Assembly: GCF_019551475.1 (NCBI RefSeq)
Contig: NZ_CP047159.1
Location: 744,001-808,000 of the forward strand
DNA from: Prevotella sp. Rep29
GTDB lineage: Bacteria; Bacteroidota; Bacteroidia; Bacteroidales; Bacteroidaceae
DNA length: 64,000 nt
Direction: 5' to 3'
In this document: positions 8,363 to 17,189 of the stretch, in pieces
Layout: every line of letters starts with the position of its first letter
Numbering within the stretch: position 1 is the stretch's first letter
The notes under the pieces: model-generated
Told to the model about the DNA's origin: nothing
Databases searched by the model: none
Seen by the model: the letters and a program-made list of their open reading frames with translations, nothing else
Position numbers and translations under genes: made by a program

Positions 8363-9070
8363 TCAGTCTTCTTTTACGATAGGGTAGAGTTCAATGAATT
8401 CGCCCTGATGCTTTTTCCCGTCGTTGATGAGTTCAGCCGTTTTTTTGCCCACGGTGTCAATATCGTGGAATCCGGGCAGGCTCATATTGCCATTAAGGTC
8501 GGTGGTCGTTGGTCCGGGATGTACTGAAAAGATTTCTAGGTTTTTGTCTTTTTGCTGGCATTCGATTGCCATGACACCCATCATTGCGTTTTGTGCCGCT
8601 TTGCTTGTGACGTAAGCCAATGGGTGCCAATAGGGACTGATTTCAGAAGGTACTGTGATGTTGATGATTCTTCCGTTATTTTTCTCCAGCAGCGGCATCA
8701 TGGCTTTTGTAAGCAGGAATGTGCCGACAAAGTTTACCTGAAGGGTCTCTTCGATGTCGCTGAGCTGCGTCTGCTGACTGTCAACGCTCATGTCGCCGGG
8801 TATGCCTGCGTTGTTTATCAGCAGCGAGAGTTGCGGATGTTTTTTGTTGATGTCGTCGGCAGCTCTTTTGATGCTTTCTCCATCTTTGAGTTCAATGTTT
8901 ACCCAGCCCGCGACGTCAATGTCGAGCGCTTTAAGTTGGTCGATGGCTTGTTCTGCCCGTTCTTGGTCTCGTGCTCCGATGATGATGGTCCATCCACTCA
9001 GCCCTAAATGTTTGGCTATTCCAAATCCGATGCCCTTGTTGGCACCAGTAATCAATGCTGTTTTGTTCAT
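8363..9070 (-). CDS. SDR-family oxidoreductase
   Basis: Short-chain dehydrogenase/reductase using NAD(P)H; substrate unknown. The 235 residues show the classical features: TGANKGIGFG near the N-terminus (cofactor binding), NNAG, and the active-site YVTSK with an upstream Ser region. The ATG at 9070 starts directly at the Rossmann strand; a longer frame back to 9133 would add a non-conserved leader and pass through the predicted promoter. It stands alone, with TATCTTTG on the minus strand at 9123-9130. Confidence 0.9.
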   Translation of the reverse strand: MNKTALITGANKGIGFGIAKHLGLSGWTIIIGARDQERAEQAIDQLKALDIDVAGWVNIELKDGESIKRAADDINKKHPQLSLLINNAGIPGDMSVDSQQTQLSDIEETLQVNFVGTFLLTKAMMPLLEKNNGRIINITVPSEISPYWHPLAYVTSKAAQNAMMGVMAIECQQKDKNLEIFSVHPGPTTTDLNGNMSLPGFHDIDTVGKKTAELINDGKKHQGEFIELYPIVKED

Positions 9071-9122
9071 GCTATTTTTTGAGTTACTTTTTGTGATTTG
9101 TTTATTATTGGTTTCACGCGGA

Positions 9123-9130
9123 CAAAGATA
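9123..9130 (-). promoter_or_regulatory. -7 element of the SDR gene
   Basis: TATCTTTG on the minus strand, 53 bases before the chosen ATG. No convincing -33 element was found. Confidence 0.5.
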
Positions 9131-9221
9131 CACATTTTTCTGATTATTATCGCCGAACTGTAAAAATTGTTGACAGGATCAGCGGTAATAGGTAACGGTA
9201 TCTGCCGAGGTGTGCGGCTTC

Positions 9222-9716
9222 CTATTGTTTCTCTTCTTTGCGTATGTAGTCCACGAAAGCATATCGGTACTGGTGTTTCTCGTCAGTATCGTGTGCTTCG
9301 CGTGTCACTTCCTTCCAGTCCTCGTAAGGAGGGAAGAAGGCGTCAGCGTTTTCCGGTTCGTCGTCGATTTCCGTCAGCAGCAGCCTGTCGGCATGTTTCA
9401 TGGCTTGTTCATACACACTTTGTCCGCCGATGATATAGATTTCTTCATCGTCGGCGCAATGATTCAACGCGATTTTGAGCGACGGATAGCAGTCGCATCC
9501 CGGCAACTCTTTGACCGTGCGGCTGAGCACGATGTTGCGTCGGTTGGGCAGTGCGCCCTTTGGCAGTGATTCGAACGTGCGCCGTCCCATCACGATGGTA
9601 TGTCCGCTGGTCAGTTCCTTGAAGCGTTTGAGGTCGTTGGGCAGCCAGTAAATGAGTTTGTTCTGGAAACCGATGGCACGATTGCGTGCAACGGCGGCGA
9701 TGATGTTGATTTTCAT
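9222..9716 (-). CDS. folA: Dihydrofolate reductase
   Basis: Reduces dihydrofolate to tetrahydrofolate with NADPH. The 164 residues have the normal length and motifs: IAAVARNRAIGFQNKLIYWLP at the N-terminus, the Asp in LPNDLKRFK, TIVMGRRTFESLP, and IIGGQSVYEQAM for the cofactor. It follows thyA by 18 bases in the same operon, a logical pairing because thymidylate synthase makes the dihydrofolate that this enzyme recycles. Confidence 0.96.
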   Translation of the reverse strand: MKINIIAAVARNRAIGFQNKLIYWLPNDLKRFKELTSGHTIVMGRRTFESLPKGALPNRRNIVLSRTVKELPGCDCYPSLKIALNHCADDEEIYIIGGQSVYEQAMKHADRLLLTEIDDEPENADAFFPPYEDWKEVTREAHDTDEKHQYRYAFVDYIRKEEKQ

Positions 9717-9734
9717 AGGGCAGTCGGTTTGTGT

Positions 9735-10529
9735 TTATACGGCAACCTCTCCTGCGATATGCGGATAGGGGTCGTAGTTTTCCAGTGAGAAATCTTCGTA
9801 GCGGAAGTCGAACAGCGACTTCACGTCAGGGTTGATTCGCATCGTGGGCAGCGGTCGCGGTGTGCGTGTGAGCTGCAGCTTCACCTGTTCCATGTGGTTC
9901 AGGTAGAGATGGGTGTCGCCCGTCGTGTGGATGAAGTCTCCGGGTTTGAGCCCGGTCACTTGCGCCATCATCATGAGCAGCAGGGCGTATGATGCGATGT
10001 TGAACGGCACGCCGAGAAACGTGTCGGCGCTTCTTTGGTAGAGTTGCAGGCTCAACCGTCCGTCAGCCACATAGAACTGAAACATCGTGTGGCACGGTGG
10101 GAGCGCCATTTTCTCCACTTCAGCCACGTTCCATGCACTCACAATCATCCTTCGCGAGTCGGGATGGTTTTTTATCAGGTCCAGCACGTTCTGTATCTGG
10201 TCGATGGTGCCGCCCTGATAGTCGGGCCATGAGCGCCATTGATGCCCATAGACGGGTCCCAGTTCGCCGTTCTCGTCAGCCCATTCGTTCCATATCCTCA
10301 CGCCGTGTTCCTGCAGGTACTTCACGTTGGTGTCTCCCTGTAGGAACCAGAGCAGTTCGTAGATGATGCTTTTCAGGTGCAGCTTTTTGGTCGTGAGCAG
10401 CGGAAAGCCGTCATCCAGATGAAATCTCATTTGGTGTCCGAACACGCTCTTCGTGCCGGTGCCCGTGCGGTCGGTCTTCTCGATGCCTTCCGTCATGATG
10501 CGGTTCAATAGGTCTAAATACTGTTTCAT
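9735..10529 (-). CDS. thyA: Thymidylate synthase
   Basis: Makes dTMP from dUMP and methylene-tetrahydrofolate. The 264 residues match the ThyA length, with [17 protein letters not shown] near the N-terminus, the catalytic Cys in [12 protein letters not shown], and the GDTHLYLNH region. Its start overlaps the stop of the upstream rRNA methylase gene by four bases and folA follows 18 bases later. Confidence 0.97.
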   Translation of the reverse strand: MKQYLDLLNRIMTEGIEKTDRTGTGTKSVFGHQMRFHLDDGFPLLTTKKLHLKSIIYELLWFLQGDTNVKYLQEHGVRIWNEWADENGELGPVYGHQWRSWPDYQGGTIDQIQNVLDLIKNHPDSRRMIVSAWNVAEVEKMALPPCHTMFQFYVADGRLSLQLYQRSADTFLGVPFNIASYALLLMMMAQVTGLKPGDFIHTTGDTHLYLNHMEQVKLQLTRTPRPLPTMRINPDVKSLFDFRYEDFSLENYDPYPHIAGEVAV

Positions 10530-11929
10530 ATCAGTTGAGTGATTGTTTTTTCGTCAGGTATGTGCGTACTTCTTATTCTCCATTCCTGCGGATAGAGGTT
10601 GTTGGCTCGCCGCCCGATGTTTTTTGCGAATCCGATGGGGTGCCCGCCGTAGGTTAGCAGCACGATTCCGCAGGGCGTGTCGGGTGGGAGTGTTACCGCT
10701 TCTTTCCGCAGATAGCCGATGGCTTCGGCATAGTCCAGGCTCACGTTCGGAAACGCTTCGCGGTCGAGTGCGCAGGAGAGTGCCAGCGACTGGTCGGGCA
10801 CCATGTCCTTTCCCTTGAGCGTTCCCACCTTGATACCGGCATGCATCACTTTCAGCAGTCGGCTTGCCGTGTCGTATTCGTTTCGCCATGCAGCGGGAAT
10901 GGCATAAATGTCGTTTCCCCGTTGTGTGATGTCGAAGTCCTCTTTCCTCAGTATGGGAATGTTGTGGGCGGGCAAGTCGCCGTTCTTCCCCTTCTGTTTT
11001 CCTTGTTTTTTCTTGTTCCCTTGTTCCTGCTTTTCGTGTGTTGCGGCTCCTTTTCTGAGCACAGCCATGAACAGCCCTTCCCCCCTTGTCCATCCGGGTA
11101 TGAATCGGTAAACCGGTTTGTCGAACCCTTTGAGCAGCGAGCCGGTGATGTTCCAGCCGTCTTCGGTCTGTACCGGCAGGACTTCAGCGCCCGTTTCGCT
11201 GCATATCCACCGGATGTTTTCCTCGTTTTCTCGGGTGTTGAACGTGCAGGTGGAGTAGATGAGCAGTCCGTTTTCAGCCAGACATTCCCATGCGTCGCCG
11301 ACGATTTCCCGTTGCAGCCGCTGGCAGTTGTCCGTCTTCTGAAGGCTCCATTCCGCCACAGCCCCCTCGTCCTTGCGGAACATCCCTTCTCCGGAGCAAG
11401 GCACGTCGCAGAGAATGATGTCGAACGTGATGCCCGCCTTGCGGTAGTCCTTCGGATAGTTGTTGGTGACGATGACGTCCGTTGCACCGAATTTCTGTAT
11501 GTTCTCAACGAGAATCTGTGCCCGGTTGTGCATCGGTTCGTTGCAGAAAAGCAGGCTTCCGGCGGGCAGTGCCGCCCGTGCGGCGGTTGACTTTCCTCCC
11601 GGTGCGGCACACAGGTCGAGCATTGTCAGTGGCTTGTTGGCGTATTGGCGCAGCACCTGGTCGATAAACATCGACGACGCCTCCTGCACATAGTAGCAGC
11701 CGGCATGCAGCAGCGGGTCGAATGTGAAGTTCGGGCGTTCATTCAGATACACGCCGTTCGGGCACCAAGGCACCGTCTCTTCCCCGTCCCTCCCGTTTGT
11801 CGTAGTCTTCAGAGGGTTTCGCCGTATGCTGACAGGCGGCATCTGTCCCAGCGCATCCTTAAACGTCTCATAGCGCTGGGTTCCGAGCAAATCCTGCATC
11901 TGCCTTTCAAAATCCTCCGGGAGTTTCAT
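10526..11929 (-). CDS. rRNA (cytosine-C5)-methyltransferase, RsmB/RsmF family
   Basis: SAM-dependent methyltransferase of the NOL1/NOP2/Sun family that methylates cytosines in rRNA. The 467 residues show [11 protein letters not shown] (SAM binding), the PCS motif in [10 protein letters not shown] and the catalytic Cys in STCTF. A long C-terminal part follows a Lys/Gly/Gln-rich linker ([13 protein letters not shown]) and resembles the RsmF C-terminal domain. It is the first gene of the operon with thyA and folA; the predicted promoter TAACTTTG lies only about 11 bases before the ATG. Confidence 0.93.
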   Translation of the reverse strand: MKLPEDFERQMQDLLGTQRYETFKDALGQMPPVSIRRNPLKTTTNGRDGEETVPWCPNGVYLNERPNFTFDPLLHAGCYYVQEASSMFIDQVLRQYANKPLTMLDLCAAPGGKSTAARAALPAGSLLFCNEPMHNRAQILVENIQKFGATDVIVTNNYPKDYRKAGITFDIILCDVPCSGEGMFRKDEGAVAEWSLQKTDNCQRLQREIVGDAWECLAENGLLIYSTCTFNTRENEENIRWICSETGAEVLPVQTEDGWNITGSLLKGFDKPVYRFIPGWTRGEGLFMAVLRKGAATHEKQEQGNKKKQGKQKGKNGDLPAHNIPILRKEDFDITQRGNDIYAIPAAWRNEYDTASRLLKVMHAGIKVGTLKGKDMVPDQSLALSCALDREAFPNVSLDYAEAIGYLRKEAVTLPPDTPCGIVLLTYGGHPIGFAKNIGRRANNLYPQEWRIRSTHIPDEKTITQLI

Positions 11930-11939
11930 CTTTTCGCCA

Positions 11940-11947
11940 CAAAGTTA
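11940..11947 (-). promoter_or_regulatory. -7 element of the methylase-thyA-folA operon
   Basis: TAACTTTG on the minus strand, ending 11 bases before the ATG at 11929, which would give a very short leader. The same sequence recurs at 12192-12199 in a duplicated segment. Confidence 0.55.
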
Positions 11948-12290
11948 CGATTAAGCGAGAACAATACAAAATAAAAGCTTGATTTTATTTTTATTGTCGA
12001 GCGTGAGTAACTTATGGAAAGTTAGTGCAAGTTGAGAGAAGAACACGATTTTGTCCTTAATCGGACAAAATCTTCAGAATTCATTTATTTTTTCTTTCAT
12101 AAGAAAAGCTGCACTCGGCAAATTGAAAGTAAACTTTCTTTGCCCTCGTTTGCATTTTCTTTCCGAGACGCTGCCTAACTTGGACGCCAGTCAAAGTTAC
12201 GATTAAGCAGAACACGAGTTGTTGAGCGACAGCGAAAAATACAAAATAAAAGCCTGATTTTATTTTTATTGTCGAGCGTGAGTAAGTTAT
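11940..12290. repeat. Imperfect direct repeat in intergenic DNA
   Basis: Two copies, 11940-12014 and 12192-12290, share CAAAGTTACGATTAAG, then TACAAAATAAAAG, TTGATTTTATTTTTATTG or its CTG variant, and CGAGCGTGAGTAA. The second copy has about 24 extra bases inside. Each contains a copy of the -7 element and an AATAAAA/TTTTATT inverted repeat. The stretch between them holds no gene. Confidence 0.75.
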
Positions 12291-12333
12291 CCAGATGAAC
12301 GGCTTCATGACCATCGCCTTTAGGCTTCTTCAA

Positions 12334-12395
12334 CCAAATTCAGTGAATTTGGTCACCAATTTCACTGAATTTGATGAGTAAATTCACTGAATTTG
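12334..12395. repeat. Cluster of AAATTCAGTGAATTT palindromes
   Basis: CCAAATTCAGTGAATTTGG (12334-12352) is followed by two close variants (CAATTTCACTGAATTTG and TAAATTCACTGAATTTG). The same palindrome recurs exactly at 28869-28887 in another intergenic region. No gene overlaps either site. Confidence 0.75.
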
Positions 12396-12528
12396 CTTTC
12401 GAAGAGTTGAACTTCATCATTTCTTTTCTTTCCGTATTTGTTGGATTTGCGCCAACTTTCAAGTTGAGAGAAGCCACAAATTTCTTTGATTTTTACCGTA
12501 AGAGCGGTGTTTTTTCAATAATTTTGTG

Positions 12529-12851
12529 TAGCTTTGCAGATGTTATCGGGAGGAGAAATTCCCGATAAAGAAAAAGCATTCGCTATTATTTCGCGTTCAG
12601 CCAAGAAAGCCTAGGAAACTTCAATTGGAATAACAAGCACGGAATAATATGTGACAGGTGAGCCATTTGGCATCTCTGTACAATCATAATAGCATAGCAA
12701 CACGTGAAAAGCGTGATGTTTCTTGTGATTGTCAGAGGTTCCAATATTCCTAGGCCCACCTCTTGCTGAACGCAATAAGAGCATCACGCCCTTTTTGCGT
12801 CTTGGCGTGATTGATAGTTGGATGCGTAGTATTAACAACTATCAATTTTTT
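12529..12851 (+). promoter_or_regulatory. Promoter and structured leader of the restriction-modification genes
   Basis: TAGCTTTG (12529-12536) is followed by a hairpin (ATCGGGA/TCCCGAT at 12545-12566) and a 24-codon open frame (12540-12614). Further down, GCGTGATG (12711-12718) can pair with CATCACGC (12782-12789). CATCACGCC can instead pair with GGCGTGAT (12804-12811). A terminator-like hairpin with six T residues follows at 12810-12851, ending exactly at the methylase ATG. The alternative pairings look like an attenuator. Confidence 0.5.
12810..12851 (+). terminator. Terminator-like hairpin abutting the methylase start
   Basis: ATTGATAGTTG (12810-12820) pairs with CAACTATCAAT (12836-12846), an 11-bp perfect stem with a 15-base loop, followed by TTTTTT (12846-12851). 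The ATG begins at 12852. It would stop transcription just before the gene unless the upstream pairing prevents it. Confidence 0.6.
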
Positions 12852-13850
12852 ATGAACAAGAGTAAACAACGGGCTAAAAGAAACAGGACTTTGATGATTT
12901 TACCACATGAAAGACCTGTATTGGAAACATTTATCAAAAGTATTAATGATTTACAAAGAGGATTTGAAGATGATTCTATTGTAAATGCAGATATTTTTGA
13001 AAGTATTGATTATATACCCAATAATTATTTTGACCTTATTATTATAGACCCTCCCTATAATCTTGATAAAGATTTTCATGGTTGCAAATTTACTTCTATG
13101 AAATCTTCTGATTATGAAGATTATTTACGAAGTTGGTTTTATAAGATTTGTGATAAATTGAAAGATGATGGAACCCTTTATATGTGTGGGGATTGGAAAT
13201 GTACATCATCTATGCAACGCATTATTGAAGAAAAATTAACTGTTATAAATAGAATAACATGGCAAAGGGAAAAAGGTAGAGGGGCTAAGAGTAATTGGAA
13301 AAATGGGATGGAAGATATATGGTTTGCCGTAAAAAATCCCAAAAAGTATTATTTTGATGTAGCTTCAGTAATGATGAAGCGTAAAGTTATTGCTCCGTAT
13401 AAAGAAAACGGAAAACCAAAAGATTGGGAACAAACATGTTCGGGAAATTTTCGTTTGACTTATCCATCTAATTTTTGGGATGATATTAGTATTCCATTTT
13501 GGTCAATGCCAGAGAACACTGATCATCCAACTCAAAAGCCAGAAAAACTTTATGCAAAGTTGATTTTAGCATCATCAAAAAAAGGAGATAAGATTTTTGA
13601 TCCTTTTTTGGGAAGTGGAACTACTGCAGTTGTAGCTCGAAAATTAGAACGCCATTTCTTTGGTATAGAGATTAATCGCGAGTATTGCCTTTGGACAATA
13701 AAGAGATTGATTAATTCTCTAAAAAATCCATCAATACAAGGCTATTTTGATGGTGTGTTTTGGGAGAGAAACTCTTTGAATGAACAGAAAAAGACTCAAA
13801 ATGATGAGATGTTAAAAATAAAATTTGAAAACGATGAATACGGTGTGTAA
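12852..13850 (+). CDS. Type II DNA methyltransferase (beta class)
   Basis: Modification enzyme of a restriction-modification pair; probably methylates adenine N6 or cytosine N4. The 332 residues have DPPYN at 66-70 (catalytic motif IV) ahead of DPFLGSGTT at about 250-258 (SAM motif I), which is the beta-class order, and HPTQKP at 225-230. The ATG at 12852 is preferred over a TTG at 12729 because the longer form would run through the leader hairpins and adds no family sequence; the protein may begin later still, at the Met of MILPHERP. The gene is much more AT-rich than its neighbours. Its 3' end overlaps the next gene by 17 bases. The recognition sequence cannot be told. Confidence 0.92.
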   Translation: MNKSKQRAKRNRTLMILPHERPVLETFIKSINDLQRGFEDDSIVNADIFESIDYIPNNYFDLIIIDPPYNLDKDFHGCKFTSMKSSDYEDYLRSWFYKICDKLKDDGTLYMCGDWKCTSSMQRIIEEKLTVINRITWQREKGRGAKSNWKNGMEDIWFAVKNPKKYYFDVASVMMKRKVIAPYKENGKPKDWEQTCSGNFRLTYPSNFWDDISIPFWSMPENTDHPTQKPEKLYAKLILASSKKGDKIFDPFLGSGTTAVVARKLERHFFGIEINREYCLWTIKRLINSLKNPSIQGYFDGVFWERNSLNEQKKTQNDEMLKIKFENDEYGV

Positions 13851-15003
13851 AGATTTCGTGCATTTTATTGTAAAAGAAGCACCCAAGCATGACAAAATGA
13901 TAGTTGAAAATGCTGCGAATCGGAAATATAATTTTGTTAAAGATAGAAAAGTATATCATAATCAATATTTTGCTGTTAGATTTAGTTACTCTAAATCTGC
14001 TTCAGATTCTTTCTCAAATACAGTACTTTCATTATCGGCATTAGAAAAATATGACAAGATTCCTTTTTTTGTAGTGTTGGTACGACGAGATGCAGATAAC
14101 TTAATATTATTGGCAAACACAACATTTTTAAAGAAAATTAGTCATAGTTCACATGAACTTAGTATGACTAATATAAGAGGGAGTTTTAATGGTTCTGATA
14201 TAATGAGAGAATTCGATGGAACAATAAATGCACCCGACAATTTTGATTATTTGTTTGCCGTACATCAAGGTCTTGATTGGGAAGACAATTTAAGGCGTTT
14301 GGTTGATGCTACGTCGGATATAAAAGGAGTTGGTAAAAAATTCACACCAACATATTCAGAAGAATGTATTATTTATGATTCCATAAAAAGAGCTAAAATT
14401 TTTGTACAATCAGCAAACTATAAAATTCTTGAAGATGATCTAAATAATCGTTGTAACAAGTGTCGTAATGAAATATTAATAGCATCACATATTGAGAATA
14501 CGAATATACGAGGACGTTTGATAGAAAGTCTAATAACTTCAAATGATGAGGAAAGAATATTCTTGATAAAAAATCTGAAAGAATTAGAAAATGCTTTACC
14601 TTCATATGATACAAAGAATGGTTTGGGTGATTATCATGTTGAATTTAGTAATGCAGATACATATACAGATATAAAAACAAAAGTTATTTATTTAAATTCT
14701 AATCCTAAAGCATACAATATAGATAAGTTCTTAAAACAAATGGCAGATTCACGAAGTGTTTTCATGTTCTTTTTTATTGGTATAGACGAACATCAAATAT
14801 TCAAAACTTTACTTTGTTCCGTTTATCATAAAGAGCTTATAGATAGTACAATATTACAATATCATTGGGCAGGAAGGGAAAGCCGAGGGGTGTCACAGTT
14901 TCAAGGAACGGCAATAGATAAAATGCTTAAAATTACCGATTTCAAAAATAAAATAGATATAAAAGTGGCAATGGAATTTATAAAAAAATTGTTAAGTCGA
15001 TAA
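13834..15003 (+). CDS. Putative type II restriction endonuclease
   Basis: Presumed nuclease partner of the methylase. It has 389 residues and no close family that I recognise. Residues 264-283 (GDYHVEFSNADTYTDIKTKV) have the spacing of a PD-(D/E)xK core, with the acidic residues of EFSNAD and then DIK at 279-281. The C-terminal HWAGRESRGVSQFQG stretch also looks conserved and polar. The ATG at 13834 overlaps the methylase stop by 17 bases, so the two are coupled. Strongly AT-rich, consistent with transfer. Function rests on position and the motif, so it is moderately sure. Confidence 0.72.
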   Translation: MNTVCKDFVHFIVKEAPKHDKMIVENAANRKYNFVKDRKVYHNQYFAVRFSYSKSASDSFSNTVLSLSALEKYDKIPFFVVLVRRDADNLILLANTTFLKKISHSSHELSMTNIRGSFNGSDIMREFDGTINAPDNFDYLFAVHQGLDWEDNLRRLVDATSDIKGVGKKFTPTYSEECIIYDSIKRAKIFVQSANYKILEDDLNNRCNKCRNEILIASHIENTNIRGRLIESLITSNDEERIFLIKNLKELENALPSYDTKNGLGDYHVEFSNADTYTDIKTKVIYLNSNPKAYNIDKFLKQMADSRSVFMFFFIGIDEHQIFKTLLCSVYHKELIDSTILQYHWAGRESRGVSQFQGTAIDKMLKITDFKNKIDIKVAMEFIKKLLSR

Positions 15004-15020
15004 AACAGTAATCTTACATT

Positions 15021-17114
15021 TCAAAAGTCGAAGTAGATGTCTTCTTCTTCGAGGTTTTCCTTTTGTTTGGTCTTGGGTTTCGGTGGGTTTTTCAGTTTAC
15101 CGTCTTTGTCGAACAGTCCGTAGGTCGTTCTGAGGACGGAGAATTCTGTCCGTCGGTTGATTTGGTTGGCTATCTCCTGCTTGTCGGCATCCAGATTGCT
15201 GATGTATTCCTGCGTGAGGATGTCGCCTTCTTTGAGCCACGGGTATCGTGAGGCTTGCTTCTTGCGGATGGTTTTTGGCCGTTCCTTTCCGTAGCCCTTC
15301 GGTGTGAGGCGTTCCGGGGCGATGCCTTTTCTGATGAGGTATTGCACGACGCTCTCTGCCCGTCGTTGTGACAGCCGCAGGTTGTATTGCTCGGAGCCCT
15401 TGTAGTCGCAATGGGCAGCCAGTTCGATGGTGATGTTCGGATTCTCGTTGAGCAGCTTGACGAGTTGGTCGAGTGCTTCTGTGGATTCGGGTCGCAGTGT
15501 CGCTTTGTCGAAATCGTAGAAGATGTTGTCGATGAGCACGGGCACGCCGATGTTTGCAAGCGGGAACTGCAGCACGTATTCCTCCGACTCTTCAGCCGTG
15601 TTGACGTGGAGCTGCTGTTGGTGGTTGAGATATCCGCGGCAGGAAGCGAGCAGGATGTAGTCAACGCCGGGCTTGACGGTGTATAGGAACGAGCCGTCGC
15701 TGCGCACGCTGAGTTTCGTGTTCGTTCCGTCGTTTCCTACGATATATACCTGTGCGGCGGGCAGTTCGTAGCCTTCCAGCTCATAGACCCACCCTTTGAT
15801 GGTCTGTATGACTTCGGGGTTTTCAAACGAATAGATGTGTTCCCATCCGCGTCCGTCGTTGCGGTTGGAGCAGAAGAATCCGCGGTTGTACGGTCCGTCG
15901 AACGTCATTCCGAAATCGTCGGCAGAGGAGTTGAGCGGATATCCGGGGTGGTCCAGCTGGTAGCGGATGATGACTTTTCCTTCTTCGTCAACGTCCTTCA
16001 CTGGCGTTGCGATGTAGATGTCGAGTCCGCCCATGCCGGGATGCCCGTTGCTGGAGAAGTAGAGGTCGCCGTTGGGGCGGAACGTCGGGAAACATTCGTC
16101 GCCGGTTGTGTTGATGGATGGTCCGAGGTTCTCCACGCCGCCGAGTCCGGCAGGCGTGATTCGTACCCGCCAGATGTCGAGTCCGCCCAGTCCTCCCGGC
16201 ATGTCGGAGGTGAAATAAAGCCATAGTCCGTCGGGCGATATGGCGGGGTGTGCGTAGCTGGAGAGCGTGTCGCCGGTGATTTTGAGTTCGGTCGGCTTGC
16301 CCCATGTGGCATCTGCGCGGTTGGATACGACGATTTCTGCGAAGCGTGGCGATGCGGGATCCGTCTTGCATTGTGTGAGATACATCTCGCGGTTGTCGGT
16401 AGAGAAGCAGCATGCCCCCTCGTCGTAGGCGGAGTTCAGTCCGCCAGACACTGCCTGCGGTCTGCTCCACTGCCCTTTGTCGTCTTTTGTGGAGACGAAG
16501 ATGTCACCGGCTTTTGCTCCGGTGATGAGGCTGTTTTCATCGCCCATGGCATCGTTGCGTGTGGAGGTGAAATAGAGTTGGTCGGCGGGATTGCCTAAGA
16601 GCATGGGTGAGTAGTCTGCCCGTCGGGAGTTGAACACCTCCATCCGTTTGACCGTATAGCGTGAGCCATCCTCTTTCCATGTGGCAGCCTGCCGTGCAGA
16701 CAGCAGTCCGCTTTTAGCCAATGGGTCGTCGGGCATGGAGTCGAGCACGAAGATGAACTCTTTCTCAGCCTCTTTGTAGTTGCCGTTTTTCAGTAGTTGG
16801 TGACCGAGCCGCAGGTGTGTTTGCACATCGTCCTTTTTATATCGGATGACGTTGCGATAGGCTGCGATGGCTTTTTGCGTGGCATTGATTTTGTCGTAGC
16901 AGAACGCCAGTTTGGCGGCTCGTATGCCCCGGTTGTCGCGCTCCTTGGCAGGAGTCTTTGAGTATGCCTGTTTGAACTGGTTGGCTGCCTCGTGGTATTC
17001 GCCGAGTGCCAGATGTTTCTCTCCGTTCCTGAGGTTTTTGTCTATTCCGCAGGAGGCGAGAAGCATCATGATGAGTATGAAATACAAATACCGTTTGCAG
17101 CTCTTTTGAAACAT
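15021..17114 (-). CDS. porE: PorE-like lipoprotein (TPR, beta-propeller, OmpA domain)
   Basis: Probable periplasmic or outer-membrane lipoprotein that anchors the type IX secretion or gliding machinery to peptidoglycan. The 697 residues carry a lipobox (MLLASC, Cys22), TPR repeats at about 25-125, a WD40/PD40-like propeller at about 150-420 (LYFTSTRNDAMG, YFTSDMPGGLGGLDIW, YFSSNGHPGMGGLDIY), a carboxypeptidase-regulatory-like domain at about 435-505, and an OmpA peptidoglycan-binding domain at about 520-650 (IELAAHCDYKGSEQYNLRLS). This order matches Porphyromonas PorE. Smaller relatives without secretion roles exist, so the name is likely but not proven. Confidence 0.82.
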   Translation of the reverse strand: MFQKSCKRYLYFILIMMLLASCGIDKNLRNGEKHLALGEYHEAANQFKQAYSKTPAKERDNRGIRAAKLAFCYDKINATQKAIAAYRNVIRYKKDDVQTHLRLGHQLLKNGNYKEAEKEFIFVLDSMPDDPLAKSGLLSARQAATWKEDGSRYTVKRMEVFNSRRADYSPMLLGNPADQLYFTSTRNDAMGDENSLITGAKAGDIFVSTKDDKGQWSRPQAVSGGLNSAYDEGACCFSTDNREMYLTQCKTDPASPRFAEIVVSNRADATWGKPTELKITGDTLSSYAHPAISPDGLWLYFTSDMPGGLGGLDIWRVRITPAGLGGVENLGPSINTTGDECFPTFRPNGDLYFSSNGHPGMGGLDIYIATPVKDVDEEGKVIIRYQLDHPGYPLNSSADDFGMTFDGPYNRGFFCSNRNDGRGWEHIYSFENPEVIQTIKGWVYELEGYELPAAQVYIVGNDGTNTKLSVRSDGSFLYTVKPGVDYILLASCRGYLNHQQQLHVNTAEESEEYVLQFPLANIGVPVLIDNIFYDFDKATLRPESTEALDQLVKLLNENPNITIELAAHCDYKGSEQYNLRLSQRRAESVVQYLIRKGIAPERLTPKGYGKERPKTIRKKQASRYPWLKEGDILTQEYISNLDADKQEIANQINRRTEFSVLRTTYGLFDKDGKLKNPPKPKTKQKENLEEEDIYFDF

Positions 17115-17189
17115 CTTTGTCGTAGCGTTTACTTATTCTTAAACGCATGAATCGTCGTTTTATTGTAGGATGTCAGGACGAAGAGGGGG

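Noticed and set aside
10841..11590. Plus-strand frame of 249 codons
   Set aside because: Antisense to the rRNA methylase, which carries all catalytic motifs.
12729..12851. N-terminal extension of the methylase from TTG at 12729
   Set aside because: It crosses the terminator hairpin and adds no family sequence.
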